Shown here piece after piece: positions 1-6,621 of a stretch of DNA of 9,039 nt; the first letter of the stretch is position 1; every line of letters begins with the position of its first letter. The stretch covers positions 1-9,039 of the forward strand of contig JAKJDB010000072.1 in the NCBI GenBank assembly GCA_022706175.1, given 5' to 3'. A model generated the notes under the pieces. The model made no database searches, was not told the DNA's origin, and was given only the letters and a program-made list of their open reading frames with translations. This DNA is from Candidatus Zhuqueibacterota bacterium (GTDB taxonomy: Bacteria; KSB1; UBA2214). The position numbers were made by a program, and so were the translations under genes.

Positions 1-232
1 CTTCCGCTCCGCCGGTTTTGCAGCTGAAGAGCGGCCTTTTTCACCGCATCTGACCATCGCCCGCGTCAAGGCGCCCAGGGAGGTGGCCGCGCTCGCGCGT
101 AACTGGCAGGCCACCTCTCTCGACAACCTCTGTTTCTCCGTCGACGAGGTGGTGCTGATGCGCAGCGACCTTCGTGCCGAGGGTGCGGTGTATACGCCGC
201 TGCGGCGCGTGCGATTGGCGACGGCTGTTTAG
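1..232 (+). CDS. thpR: RNA 2',3'-cyclic phosphodiesterase, 3' end only
   Basis: The gene is cut by the window edge; 76 C-terminal residues are visible (codons from position 2, stop TAG at 230-232). It contains PHLTIARVK at visible residues 15-23, matching the second HxTx(A/V)R motif of the 2H phosphoesterase superfamily (LigT/ThpR). These enzymes open RNA 2',3'-cyclic phosphates to 2'-phosphates in the cytoplasm. The remainder, with SVDEVVLMRSDLRAEGAVYTPL, fits the usual ThpR ending, where a 'V..L..S.L...G..Y..L' strand pair closes the fold. The first HxTx motif would lie upstream of the window. From general knowledge, thpR commonly precedes recA, often after cinA, which supports the call. 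There is a 98-base gap to recA, so recA may have its own promoter. The family call is fairly secure; the in vivo substrate is not known from sequence. Confidence 0.85.
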   Translation, partial: FRSAGFAAEERPFSPHLTIARVKAPREVAALARNWQATSLDNLCFSVDEVVLMRSDLRAEGAVYTPLRRVRLATAV

Positions 233-288
233 GATATCAGAGCGTGCAAACCGCTCTTAAAATAAATCAGCGTTGGAAAAAAATTATT

Positions 289-313
289 GATTGATCGGCG
301 CGCCGCATCAATC
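289..313 (+). promoter_or_regulatory. Dyad/hairpin in the recA leader
   Basis: The arms GATTGAT (289-295) and ATCAATC (307-313) are perfect inverted repeats. Inside them CGG (296-298) pairs with CCG (303-305), leaving C306 as a single bulge and CGCG as the loop, for a 10-bp stem. Two further G-U pairs (T288-G314 and T287-G315) are possible in RNA. It ends five bases before the AGGAG of recA. It could be a DNA operator, for example for an SOS repressor, or an RNA structure that affects ribosome access. It matches none of the LexA boxes I know (CTGT-N8-ACAG, GAAC-N4-GTTC, GTTC-N7-GTTC). The structure is directly visible; the function is inferred. Confidence 0.45.
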
Positions 314-317
314 GGAG

Positions 318-322
318 AGGAG
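318..322 (+). promoter_or_regulatory. recA ribosome binding site
   Basis: AGGAG lies eight bases before the ATG at 331, within a purine-rich GGAGAGGAGAG tract (314-324). This spacing is near ideal and fixes the recA start. I see no convincing -35/-10 pair in 233-330. The AT-rich stretch at 255-292 is the likeliest place for a promoter but has no good consensus match. Confidence 0.75.
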
Positions 323-330
323 AGCCCATC

Positions 331-1374
331 ATGCCAGAGGAGAAAGACGAAAAGCGCAAAGCCCTGGAATTGGCGATGACGCAACTGGATCGTCAATACG
401 GCAAAGGTTCGGTGATGTGGTTGGGGGATGACCGGGCGGAAGGGATCGACGTTATTTCAACCGGTTCCATATCATTGGATGCGGCTTTGGGCGTGGGCGG
501 CGTTCCGCGCGGCAGGATCATCGAAATCTTTGGGCCTGAATCCTCGGGCAAGACCACGCTGGCGCTGCACATCGTCGCAGAGGCGCAACGCAAGGGCGGC
601 CTGGCGGCCTTTATCGATGCCGAACATGCGCTGGATGCAAAATATTCGCGCCAGCTCGGCGTGGATGTCGACAACCTGTTGATCTCGCAACCCGACACCG
701 GCGAGCAGGCGCTCGAGATCACTGAAACCCTGGTGCGCAGCGGCGCTCTGGACGTGGTGGTCATCGACTCGGTGGCCGCTCTGGTGCCGCGCGCAGAGAT
801 CGAGGGCGAGATGGGCGATGCCCAGATGGGCCTGCAGGCCCGTCTGATGTCGCAGGCGATGCGCAAACTCACCGCCGCCATCAGCAAATCCGCAACCTGT
901 GTGGTTTTCATCAACCAGATCCGTGAAAAGATCGGCGTCATGTTCGGCAGTCCGGAAACCACCACCGGCGGCCGGGCGTTGAAATTCTACTCGTCCGTGC
1001 GCCTCGACATCCGCCGCATCGCTTCCATCAAGGATGGGGAGAACGTCATCGGCAACCGCACCAAGGTCAAGGTGGTCAAGAACAAGGTCGCTTCTCCGTT
1101 TCGCGAAGCCGAATTCGACATCATTTACGGCGAAGGCATTTCCAAACTCGGCGATCTGTTGGATCTGGCTGTGAACGCCAAGATCATCGACAAGAGCGGC
1201 ACCTGGTTCAGCTACGGCGACGAGCGGTTAGGGCAGGGTCGTGAAAACGTCAAACGGTACTTGCTGCAAAATCCGGAGATGGTCGACGCCATCGAACGCC
1301 GGGTGCGCGAATCGCTGGGACTGATCCGCACGGCGGCCGCTGAGCCGGACAAAGAAGAGAAAAAAGGCAAATAA
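331..1374 (+). CDS. recA: Recombinase RecA
   Basis: RecA is the cytoplasmic ATP-dependent strand-exchange protein. It forms filaments on single-stranded DNA, pairs homologous duplexes and stimulates LexA-type repressor self-cleavage in the SOS response. The protein is 347 aa, the usual length. The Walker A motif GPESSGKT is at residues 68-75 and Walker B VVVIDS at 142-147. The L1 DNA-binding loop region (EIEGEMGD) is at about 156-163, and loop L2, starting NQIREKIG, is at about 195-214. The family signature [14 protein letters not shown] is at 216-229. All expected catalytic features are intact. The C-terminus (EEKKGK) is mixed-charge rather than strongly acidic. A tryptophan at residue 30 (SVMWLG) replaces the arginine usual at this place in E. 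coli RecA (SIMRLG); this is mildly unusual. recX follows after 27 bases, so the two are probably co-transcribed. Confidence 0.98.
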   Translation: MPEEKDEKRKALELAMTQLDRQYGKGSVMWLGDDRAEGIDVISTGSISLDAALGVGGVPRGRIIEIFGPESSGKTTLALHIVAEAQRKGGLAAFIDAEHALDAKYSRQLGVDVDNLLISQPDTGEQALEITETLVRSGALDVVVIDSVAALVPRAEIEGEMGDAQMGLQARLMSQAMRKLTAAISKSATCVVFINQIREKIGVMFGSPETTTGGRALKFYSSVRLDIRRIASIKDGENVIGNRTKVKVVKNKVASPFREAEFDIIYGEGISKLGDLLDLAVNAKIIDKSGTWFSYGDERLGQGRENVKRYLLQNPEMVDAIERRVRESLGLIRTAAAEPDKEEKKGK

Positions 1375-1388
1375 CCGGCGCGCGCTCC

Positions 1389-1392
1389 GAGG
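1389..1392 (+). promoter_or_regulatory. recX ribosome binding site supporting a GTG start
   Basis: GAGG lies nine bases before the GTG at 1402, with GGCGGG overlapping it. It sits in the 27-base recA-recX gap. The next in-frame ATG is far inside the conserved part of RecX, so GTG is the preferred start. Confidence 0.6.
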
Positions 1393-1401
1393 CGGGAAAA
1401 C

Positions 1402-2040
1402 GTGTCTGCGACCAGAAAAGTCACCTCGCTGGAAATCCAAAAGGCGAAAAAAAACCGCGTCTCTGTTTTTCTTGACGGCGTTTTCGCCTTTGGTCTGGAT
1501 CAGGATGTGCTGATCAAATCCGGCATCGCCCGCGGCGACGAGCTGTCCGACGAGCGGGTGGCGGAGATCCTCGACCTGGAGGAGCGCCATCGCGCGAAAC
1601 AGAAGGCGATGCGGCTGCTGGCCGTGCGGGCGCGCAGCCGCCGCGAGCTCGCCGATCGTCTGGCGATGGCGAAATTCTCCGCAGCGGTGATCGACGGCGT
1701 GCTGCAAGAGCTGGAGCGGCTGCAGCTGATCGACGACGATGCCTTTGCCCGCTCTTTCAGCCAGAACCGCATGGCAACGCGGCCGGCGGGCAAGATTCTG
1801 CTGCAGAGGGAATTAAAGCAGAAAGGCTTGTCGGATACAGAGATCACCGCAGGCCTTGCCAAGGCCTACGAAAACCAGACGGAAAGCCAGGTGGCCCGGG
1901 CGCTGGCGGAAAAACGCAAAAAGAGCTGCGGCGCTCTGGACGAACGCAAGGCCAAGCAGCGGGTGTCCGACTTTTTGCTTCGCCGCGGATTTTCCTGGGA
2001 TGTGGTCTCCGAGATTCTTGAGGATTGGGATCAGTATTAA
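1402..2040 (+). CDS. recX: RecA modulator RecX
   Basis: RecX binds RecA filaments and limits, or in some bacteria tunes, RecA ATPase and strand exchange. The protein is 212 aa. Residues 1-60 form the N-terminal extension common in Firmicute and FCB RecX (NRVSVFLDGVFAFGL at 18-32). The RecX helical repeats follow: LLAVRARSRRELADRL (72-87), LQLIDDDAFARSF (107-119), RPAGKILLQRELKQKGLS (127-144) and a last repeat ending in LRRGFSWDVVSEIL (193-206). The LIDDxxFA motif is the most diagnostic. The start is GTG. A run of eight A (1447-1454) near the 5' end includes an in-phase A_AAA_AAC. A -1 slip there would soon hit a stop, so it is noted only as a possible slippage point. The place directly after recA is classic synteny. 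Confidence 0.93.
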   Translation: MSATRKVTSLEIQKAKKNRVSVFLDGVFAFGLDQDVLIKSGIARGDELSDERVAEILDLEERHRAKQKAMRLLAVRARSRRELADRLAMAKFSAAVIDGVLQELERLQLIDDDAFARSFSQNRMATRPAGKILLQRELKQKGLSDTEITAGLAKAYENQTESQVARALAEKRKKSCGALDERKAKQRVSDFLLRRGFSWDVVSEILEDWDQY

Positions 2041-2072
2041 CTCCGTCTGTTTTGCCGATTTACAGAAGGGAC

Positions 2073-2084
2073 GAACCACAGACA
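2073..2084 (+). repeat. Imperfect direct repeat flanking mrr, left copy
   Basis: GAACCACAGACA recurs at 3058-3069 as GAACCAAAGACA (11 of 12 identical). After each copy comes a similar string: TAAGCAGGAA on the left (2089-2098) and TAACAAGGAA on the right (3070-3079). The right copy is part of the alaS leader. This suggests the left copy is a duplicated or displaced remnant of the old recX-alaS junction. Identity is seen directly; the origin is inferred. Confidence 0.45.
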
Positions 2085-2139
2085 CTTCTAAGCAGGAACA
2101 AATCAAAATCATTGTAGGCTGATTAACCCGGTATCAAAC

Positions 2140-3054
2140 ATGGCGATTCCTGATTTTCAAAGCATTATGTTGCCGTTACTTGAATTTGCCGGTGATGGGC
2201 AGGAGCATACCAACCAAGATGCCTTTGACGCTTTGATTCATCGGTTCCATTTGACAGAGGATGAACAAAAAGCCCTTTTGCCCAGTGGGCAGCAGAGCAT
2301 CATCAATAATAGAATTGCCTGGGCGCGCGCTCATTTGAAAATGGCCCTATTGATCGAGAATACCAAACGCGGTGTTTTTCGTATTACAGAACGAGGCCGG
2401 GAAACACTCGATATTCATCCCGTGGAAATCAATATAAAATTTCTTCGTCAGTTTGCAGAATATGAAGCAGCCCGCAGACACTACAGGGAAGAGCTGAAAG
2501 AAAAAAACGCCAAGGGCGCTGAAGAGCAGGCAATGAGCACACCTGCAGAACAACTCGAGATCGCCTATCAACTGCTGAGAGAAAATCTTATCGAAGAGAT
2601 TTTATCCCAGCTTAAAGGAGCTTCGCCAGGTTTTTTTGAAAAAGTTGTCATTGAGGTTTTAGTGAAAATGGGATATGGCGGTTCCAGAAAAGATGCAGGA
2701 CAGGCCATCGGACGAAGTGGGGATGAAGGCATAGACGGGATCATTAAAGAAGATCGTCTTGGATTAGACATCATTTATATTCAGGCAAAAAAATGGGAAG
2801 AGCCTGTTTCTAGACCGGAAATCCAAAAATTCGCCGGAGCACTGCAAGGTAAACGCGCTCGCAAAGGCATCTTCATCACCACTTCGCGTTTCTGCGATAC
2901 CGCGAAAGATTTTGCGTCCAATCTAGAAAATAAAATCATACTCGTGGACGGCGAACAGCTGGCTCAATATATGATCGATTTCGGTGTCGGCGTTTCCACA
3001 GAAGCCGTCTATGAAATAAAACGGATCGACACAGATTATTTCTCTGATAATTAG
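2140..3054 (+). CDS. mrr: Mrr-type type IV restriction endonuclease
   Basis: Mrr enzymes cut DNA carrying foreign modification, typically methylated adenine or cytosine, as a defence against incoming DNA. The protein is 304 aa, about the length of E. coli Mrr as I remember it. Residues 1-95 are the Mrr N-terminal winged-helix recognition domain (PDFQSIMLPLLEF, SGQQSIINNRIAWARAHLKMA, RGVFRITERG). A charged, helix-prone linker spans about 105-150. The catalytic domain runs from about 160 and is a PD-(D/E)xK variant: FFEKVVIEVLVKMGYGG (165-181), GDEGIDG with D199, and IQAKKW with Q215 and K217, followed by RPEIQKFAGALQG and GIFITTSRF. The ending (IDTDYFSDN) also resembles E. coli Mrr. No clear ribosome binding site precedes the ATG at 2140. 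It is AT-richer than its neighbours: 2641-2700 has 24 G/C of 60, against 39 of 60 at 4081-4140 in alaS. No methylase or specificity subunit is adjacent, fitting a stand-alone type IV enzyme. Confidence 0.94.
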   Translation: MAIPDFQSIMLPLLEFAGDGQEHTNQDAFDALIHRFHLTEDEQKALLPSGQQSIINNRIAWARAHLKMALLIENTKRGVFRITERGRETLDIHPVEINIKFLRQFAEYEAARRHYREELKEKNAKGAEEQAMSTPAEQLEIAYQLLRENLIEEILSQLKGASPGFFEKVVIEVLVKMGYGGSRKDAGQAIGRSGDEGIDGIIKEDRLGLDIIYIQAKKWEEPVSRPEIQKFAGALQGKRARKGIFITTSRFCDTAKDFASNLENKIILVDGEQLAQYMIDFGVGVSTEAVYEIKRIDTDYFSDN

Positions 3055-3057
3055 CCG

Positions 3058-3069
3058 GAACCAAAGACA
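3058..3069 (+). repeat. Imperfect direct repeat flanking mrr, right copy
   Basis: GAACCAAAGACA begins three bases after the mrr stop and lies in the alaS leader, just before AAGGA (3074-3078), the likely alaS ribosome binding site. It pairs with the copy at 2073-2084, the two starting 985 bases apart. No inverted repeats or transposase accompany the pair, so a standard insertion sequence is not implied. Confidence 0.45.
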
Positions 3070-3093
3070 TAACAAGGAAAAAAAGACCCGTTT

Positions 3094-5718
3094 ATGATGA
3101 CCTCCAATGAAATACGACAATCGTTTCTTGATTTTTTCGCTTCCAAAGGGCATCACATTGTTCCCAGTGCGCCGGTGATCCCGCAGAACGATCCCACGTT
3201 GATCTTTACCAACGCCGGCATGAATCAATTCAAGGACATCTTTCTCGGCGCCGCCCGGGCCCAACATCCACGCGTGGTTGATTCGCAGAAATGCATCCGC
3301 GTGTCGGGCAAGCACAATGACCTGGAGGAGGTCGGCCGCGACACCTATCACCACACCTTTTTCGAGATGCTCGGCAACTGGTCCTTTGGCGATTATTTCA
3401 AAGCCGAGGCCATCGAATGGGCCTGGGAGCTGTTGACGCAAGTCTGGCAATTGCCCAAAGACCGGCTCTGGGCCACGGTCTTTGCCGGCGACCCGATCGA
3501 CCATGTCGAGGCGGATGACGAAGCGGCCGCGATGTGGAAAAAACACACGGACATCAATCCGACGCAGATTCTGCGGTTCGGTAAAAAGGACAATTTCTGG
3601 GAGATGGGCGACACCGGCCCGTGCGGCCCCTGTTCAGAGATCCATCTGGACCGCGGCCCGGATTTCTGCGACCAGCGCGGCCCCGGCCATGTCTGCGCGG
3701 TCAATGGAGGCTGTGCGCGCTATATCGAGCTGTGGAATCTGGTTTTCATCCAATACAATCGCAATGAAAACGGCGAGCTGCGCATGCTGCCAGCCAAACA
3801 TGTGGACACCGGCGCCGGCTTTGAGAGGATTTGCTCCATCCTGCAGCGCAAGAGCTCCAATTACGACATCGATCTGTTCCAACCGATCATCGCGGAGATC
3901 AGCCGCCTGACCGGTAAACCCTACAGCGACGGCGAAGCGGGTGTGCCCTTTCGAGTGCTGTGCGACCACATCCGCAGCCTGAGCTTTGCCATTGCCGACG
4001 GCGCGATTCCGGGCAACGAAGGCCGCGGCTATGTGCTGCGCCGGTTGCTGCGCCGTGCCGCCCGCTTCGGACGCGTGCTGGGCATGCAGGAACCGTTCAT
4101 CCACCAGCTGGTGGCGCCGCTGGCCGTTTCCATGGGCGATGCGTATCCGGAGATCCGGCAGCGCCAGGAGCATATCAGCCGCGTGCTGCATGCAGAGGAA
4201 GAGGGCTTTGGCCGCACCCTGGACCGCGGCATTGAAATATTTGAAGCCAAGGCCAACCAGATTCTGACAAAAAAACAAACCGTTTTTCCAGGCGTCGACG
4301 CCTTTGTCCTGCACGACACCTATGGCTTTCCCCTGGACCTCACCCAGTTGATGGCTGAGGAAAAACAGCTCAGCGTCGACGTCGCCGGCTTTAATCAAGA
4401 GATGGAACGCCAGCGCGAGCGCTCCAGCAAAGGCCAGGACATCAAGTACGCCACGATCGAGATCGTAACCCGCGAGACCGGCTCGCAATTCGTCGGCTAT
4501 GAACAGGACCAGGTCGAAACCGTCGCGATCCATGTCGAGCCCGACAAGATCGTGCTCAAGCACACGCCGTTCTACGCCGAATCCGGCGGTCAGGTGGCGG
4601 ACACCGGTGTGATCTCGGGCAAAGAGTTTACCTTTCAGGTCTCGGACACGCGCAAGCTGGGCGAGCACATCGTCCATTTCGGCCGTGTCACGCAGGGCCG
4701 TTCTCCCGGCGTCGGCGAAACCGTGCTGGCTGAGATCGACCGGGCCAGGCGACGGTCCACGGAGCGCAACCACACCGTGACCCATCTGACCCACAAGGCG
4801 TTGCGCACCGTGTTGGGCGACCATGTGCACCAATCCGGCTCCTGGGTCGGGCCGCAGCAGATGCGTTTTGATTTCTCCCATTTTGAAAAAGTGGCGGCCG
4901 CGCAACTGCGACAGATCGAAGATATCGTCAATGAGCAGATCCGGACCAATCGTTTGGTCTCCTGGCAGGAGATGCCTCTGGAGCAGGCGCGGGCGCTGGG
5001 CGCCATGGCGCTGTTCGGTGAAAAATACGGCGAGCGGGTGCGCATGGTGGAGGTCGCCGGTTTTTCCCGCGAACTGTGCGGCGGAACTCATGTGCGCGCC
5101 ACCGGCGAGATCGGTGTTTTCGCCATCACCGCCGAGAGCGCGGTGGCGGCCGGCATCCGTCGCATCGAATGCGCCACCGGCGCCGGTTTTATCGACCTGT
5201 TCCGCTCGCTGCAGGACGGAGTGAACGAATCGGCCGTGCTGCTGGGGTGCCGGCCGGATGAGATCGGCGAGCGGGTGCGCAGACTGATCGAGGAGAGGAA
5301 AACCCTGGAGCAGGAATTGCGCAAACTGCGGCAGCAATCCGCAGCCGGTGAAACCGACGACCTGCTGACGCGCATGCAGACCGTACGCGGAGTCTCCCTG
5401 ATCGCCGCCGAGGTGCAGGTGGCCGGCGTCGATGAACTGCGGCAGATGGGCGATCTGTTGCGCGAAAAAATGAAATCCGGTGTGGCCGTCCTGGCGCTGA
5501 TCATGGACAACAAGGCCAATTTTCTCTGCGTAGTCAGCAAGGATTTGATCGAATCGAAAAAGCTCAAAGCGGGCGAGATCGTCAAACGCGTCGCCGCCCT
5601 GGCCGGCGGCAGCGGCGGCGGACAACCGCACATGGCCCTCGCCGGAGCCAAAGAGACCGCCAAAGTCGCATCCGCCCTGCAGCAGACGCCGGAGATCCTT
5701 GCCGGAATGATCGGCTGA
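3094..5718 (+). CDS. alaS: Alanine--tRNA ligase
   Basis: AlaRS charges tRNA-Ala with alanine in the cytoplasm and hydrolyses mischarged Ser- or Gly-tRNA-Ala. The protein is 874 aa; E. coli AlaRS is 876. The class II catalytic domain occupies about 1-260, with FTNAGMNQFKDIFLG (38-52), HHTFFEMLGNWSFGDYF (86-102), NFWEMGDTGPCGPCSEI (167-183) and motif 3 DTGAGFER (238-245). The tRNA-recognition helical region follows. The editing domain has FYAESGGQVADTG (493-505) and the zinc-site ligands H560, H564, C662 and H666, each four less than in E. coli. The C-terminal DHHA1 part shows GGSGGGQPHMALAGA (838-852). Additional cysteines (C192, C201, C207) after the catalytic CGPC are a variable insert. There are two tandem ATGs (3094, 3097). 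The likely binding site AAGGA ends 15 bases upstream, a rather long spacing. recA-recX-alaS proximity is a known bacterial arrangement; here mrr interrupts it. Confidence 0.98.
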   Translation: MMTSNEIRQSFLDFFASKGHHIVPSAPVIPQNDPTLIFTNAGMNQFKDIFLGAARAQHPRVVDSQKCIRVSGKHNDLEEVGRDTYHHTFFEMLGNWSFGDYFKAEAIEWAWELLTQVWQLPKDRLWATVFAGDPIDHVEADDEAAAMWKKHTDINPTQILRFGKKDNFWEMGDTGPCGPCSEIHLDRGPDFCDQRGPGHVCAVNGGCARYIELWNLVFIQYNRNENGELRMLPAKHVDTGAGFERICSILQRKSSNYDIDLFQPIIAEISRLTGKPYSDGEAGVPFRVLCDHIRSLSFAIADGAIPGNEGRGYVLRRLLRRAARFGRVLGMQEPFIHQLVAPLAVSMGDAYPEIRQRQEHISRVLHAEEEGFGRTLDRGIEIFEAKANQILTKKQTVFPGVDAFVLHDTYGFPLDLTQLMAEEKQLSVDVAGFNQEMERQRERSSKGQDIKYATIEIVTRETGSQFVGYEQDQVETVAIHVEPDKIVLKHTPFYAESGGQVADTGVISGKEFTFQVSDTRKLGEHIVHFGRVTQGRSPGVGETVLAEIDRARRRSTERNHTVTHLTHKALRTVLGDHVHQSGSWVGPQQMRFDFSHFEKVAAAQLRQIEDIVNEQIRTNRLVSWQEMPLEQARALGAMALFGEKYGERVRMVEVAGFSRELCGGTHVRATGEIGVFAITAESAVAAGIRRIECATGAGFIDLFRSLQDGVNESAVLLGCRPDEIGERVRRLIEERKTLEQELRKLRQQSAAGETDDLLTRMQTVRGVSLIAAEVQVAGVDELRQMGDLLREKMKSGVAVLALIMDNKANFLCVVSKDLIESKKLKAGEIVKRVAALAGGSGGGQPHMALAGAKETAKVASALQQTPEILAGMIG

Positions 5719-5822
5719 GCCTGAACGGCCGTTTCATGTGCATTAAGATCATGGATTCGGGATGCGCCCGACAGCGATGCGGTTCAGCGACGGCGCATGA
5801 GCAGCCTCCACTCTGAAGACCG

Positions 5823-5825
5823 AGG
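5823..5825 (+). promoter_or_regulatory. Ribosome binding site supporting a GTG start at 5832
   Basis: AGG, within GAGGT (5822-5826), lies six bases before the GTG and favours it as the start. The 113-base gap after alaS (5719-5831) holds a 10-bp self-complementary AACGGCCGTT (5724-5733) and otherwise nothing I recognise. Confidence 0.5.
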
Positions 5826-5831
5826 TACGAA

Positions 5832-6575
5832 GTGAACGTTCAGAACAACCTGTTGCAAACAAAAGAGAAAAAAGGCGCCGGCTATCTTGTGCTGATCGAT
5901 CCGGACAAGCAGCCTGTCGAGGAAGCGGTGCGGCTGGCCGGGTTTTGCGAGCAAGGGGGCGTGGACGCGCTGTTGATCGGCGGGAGTCTGTTGTTCTCCC
6001 ATCTGTTCGATGATCTGATCAAAGCCATCAAGGAACGCTGCGCCCTGCCGCTGATCATTTTTCCGGGCAGCACACGCCAGCTGTCCCCGTATGCAGACGC
6101 CATTCTGTTCATCTCCCTGATCAGCGGCCGCAATCCCACCCATCTGATCAGCGATCAGGTGTTTGCCGCGCCGATCATCCGTTCGATGAATCTGGAGGCC
6201 ATCTCCACCGCCTATATGTTCGTGGAATCGGGCAACGCCACCTCCGCCCAATTTCTCAGCGACACCAAACCGTTGCCGCGGGAAAAACCAGAGATCGCCA
6301 TGGCCCATGCCATGGCGGCGGAATACCTCGGCTTCAAACTGATCTATCTGGAGGCGGGCAGCGGCGCCAAGCAGTCCGTTCCGGAACCCATGATCCAGGC
6401 CATTAAAAAGTGCTGTTCGCTGCCGATGATCGTCGGCGGCGGCATCCGCACACCGGAGGAGGCGGCCGCCAAGGTGCAGGCGGGCGCCGGTTTTATCGTC
6501 ACCGGCAACATCCTGGAGAAACATCGGGATCTCGGATTGATACGGGCTTTCAGCCAGGCTGTCCATTTTAAATAA
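5832..6575 (+). CDS. Geranylgeranylglyceryl phosphate synthase family protein
   Basis: This family (GGGPS/PcrB, a TIM barrel) joins sn-glycerol-1-phosphate to a polyprenyl diphosphate through an ether bond, the first committed step of archaeal lipids. Bacterial members include PcrB and a group found in Bacteroidota and related phyla. The protein is 247 aa, as usual. Visible motifs are LIDPDK (21-26, the Mg/diphosphate region), LIGGS (48-52), IIFPGS (75-80), a stretch with LFISLISGRNP (92-102), YLEAGSGA (172-179), VGGGIRTPEEA (201-211) and AGFIVTGN (219-226); the last three form the phosphate-binding side of the barrel. The start is GTG, supported by GAGGT just upstream. The gene follows alaS by 113 bases and precedes the PHP phosphatase by 46. 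The family is secure; the prenyl chain length and cellular product cannot be read from sequence. A heptaprenylglyceryl or archaeal-like ether lipid product is possible. Confidence 0.9.
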   Translation: MNVQNNLLQTKEKKGAGYLVLIDPDKQPVEEAVRLAGFCEQGGVDALLIGGSLLFSHLFDDLIKAIKERCALPLIIFPGSTRQLSPYADAILFISLISGRNPTHLISDQVFAAPIIRSMNLEAISTAYMFVESGNATSAQFLSDTKPLPREKPEIAMAHAMAAEYLGFKLIYLEAGSGAKQSVPEPMIQAIKKCCSLPMIVGGGIRTPEEAAAKVQAGAGFIVTGNILEKHRDLGLIRAFSQAVHFK

Positions 6576-6621
6576 GCAGCGCCTTTTTCCTAACGGCTTT
6601 GTTCTCGAAAGATCACCGCGT

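Noticed and set aside
331..1374. Intein or intron in recA
   Set aside because: The RecA reading frame is continuous and of normal length (347 aa), with no insert at the Walker A or other usual insertion sites.
2046..2066. TCTGT-N11-ACAGA dyad after recX, resembling an SOS box
   Set aside because: The E. coli-type box needs eight bases between CTGT and ACAG; here there are eleven, and the arms are only five bases long.
3634..5631. A 665-codon open frame on the minus strand opposite alaS
   Set aside because: It lies entirely antisense to a full-length, motif-complete AlaRS. Its translation is low in recognisable motifs and rich in His/Gln/Gly, as expected from a GC-rich gene read backwards.
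5724..5733. Perfect 10-bp palindrome AACGGCCGTT after alaS as a terminator
   Set aside because: It has no loop and no following T run, so it cannot form a normal intrinsic terminator; a short palindrome like this is common by chance.
5762..5798. Inverted repeat ATGCGCC / GGCGCAT in the alaS-GGGPS gap
   Set aside because: The seven-base arms are separated by 23 bases, with no T run; too weak for a terminator or operator call.
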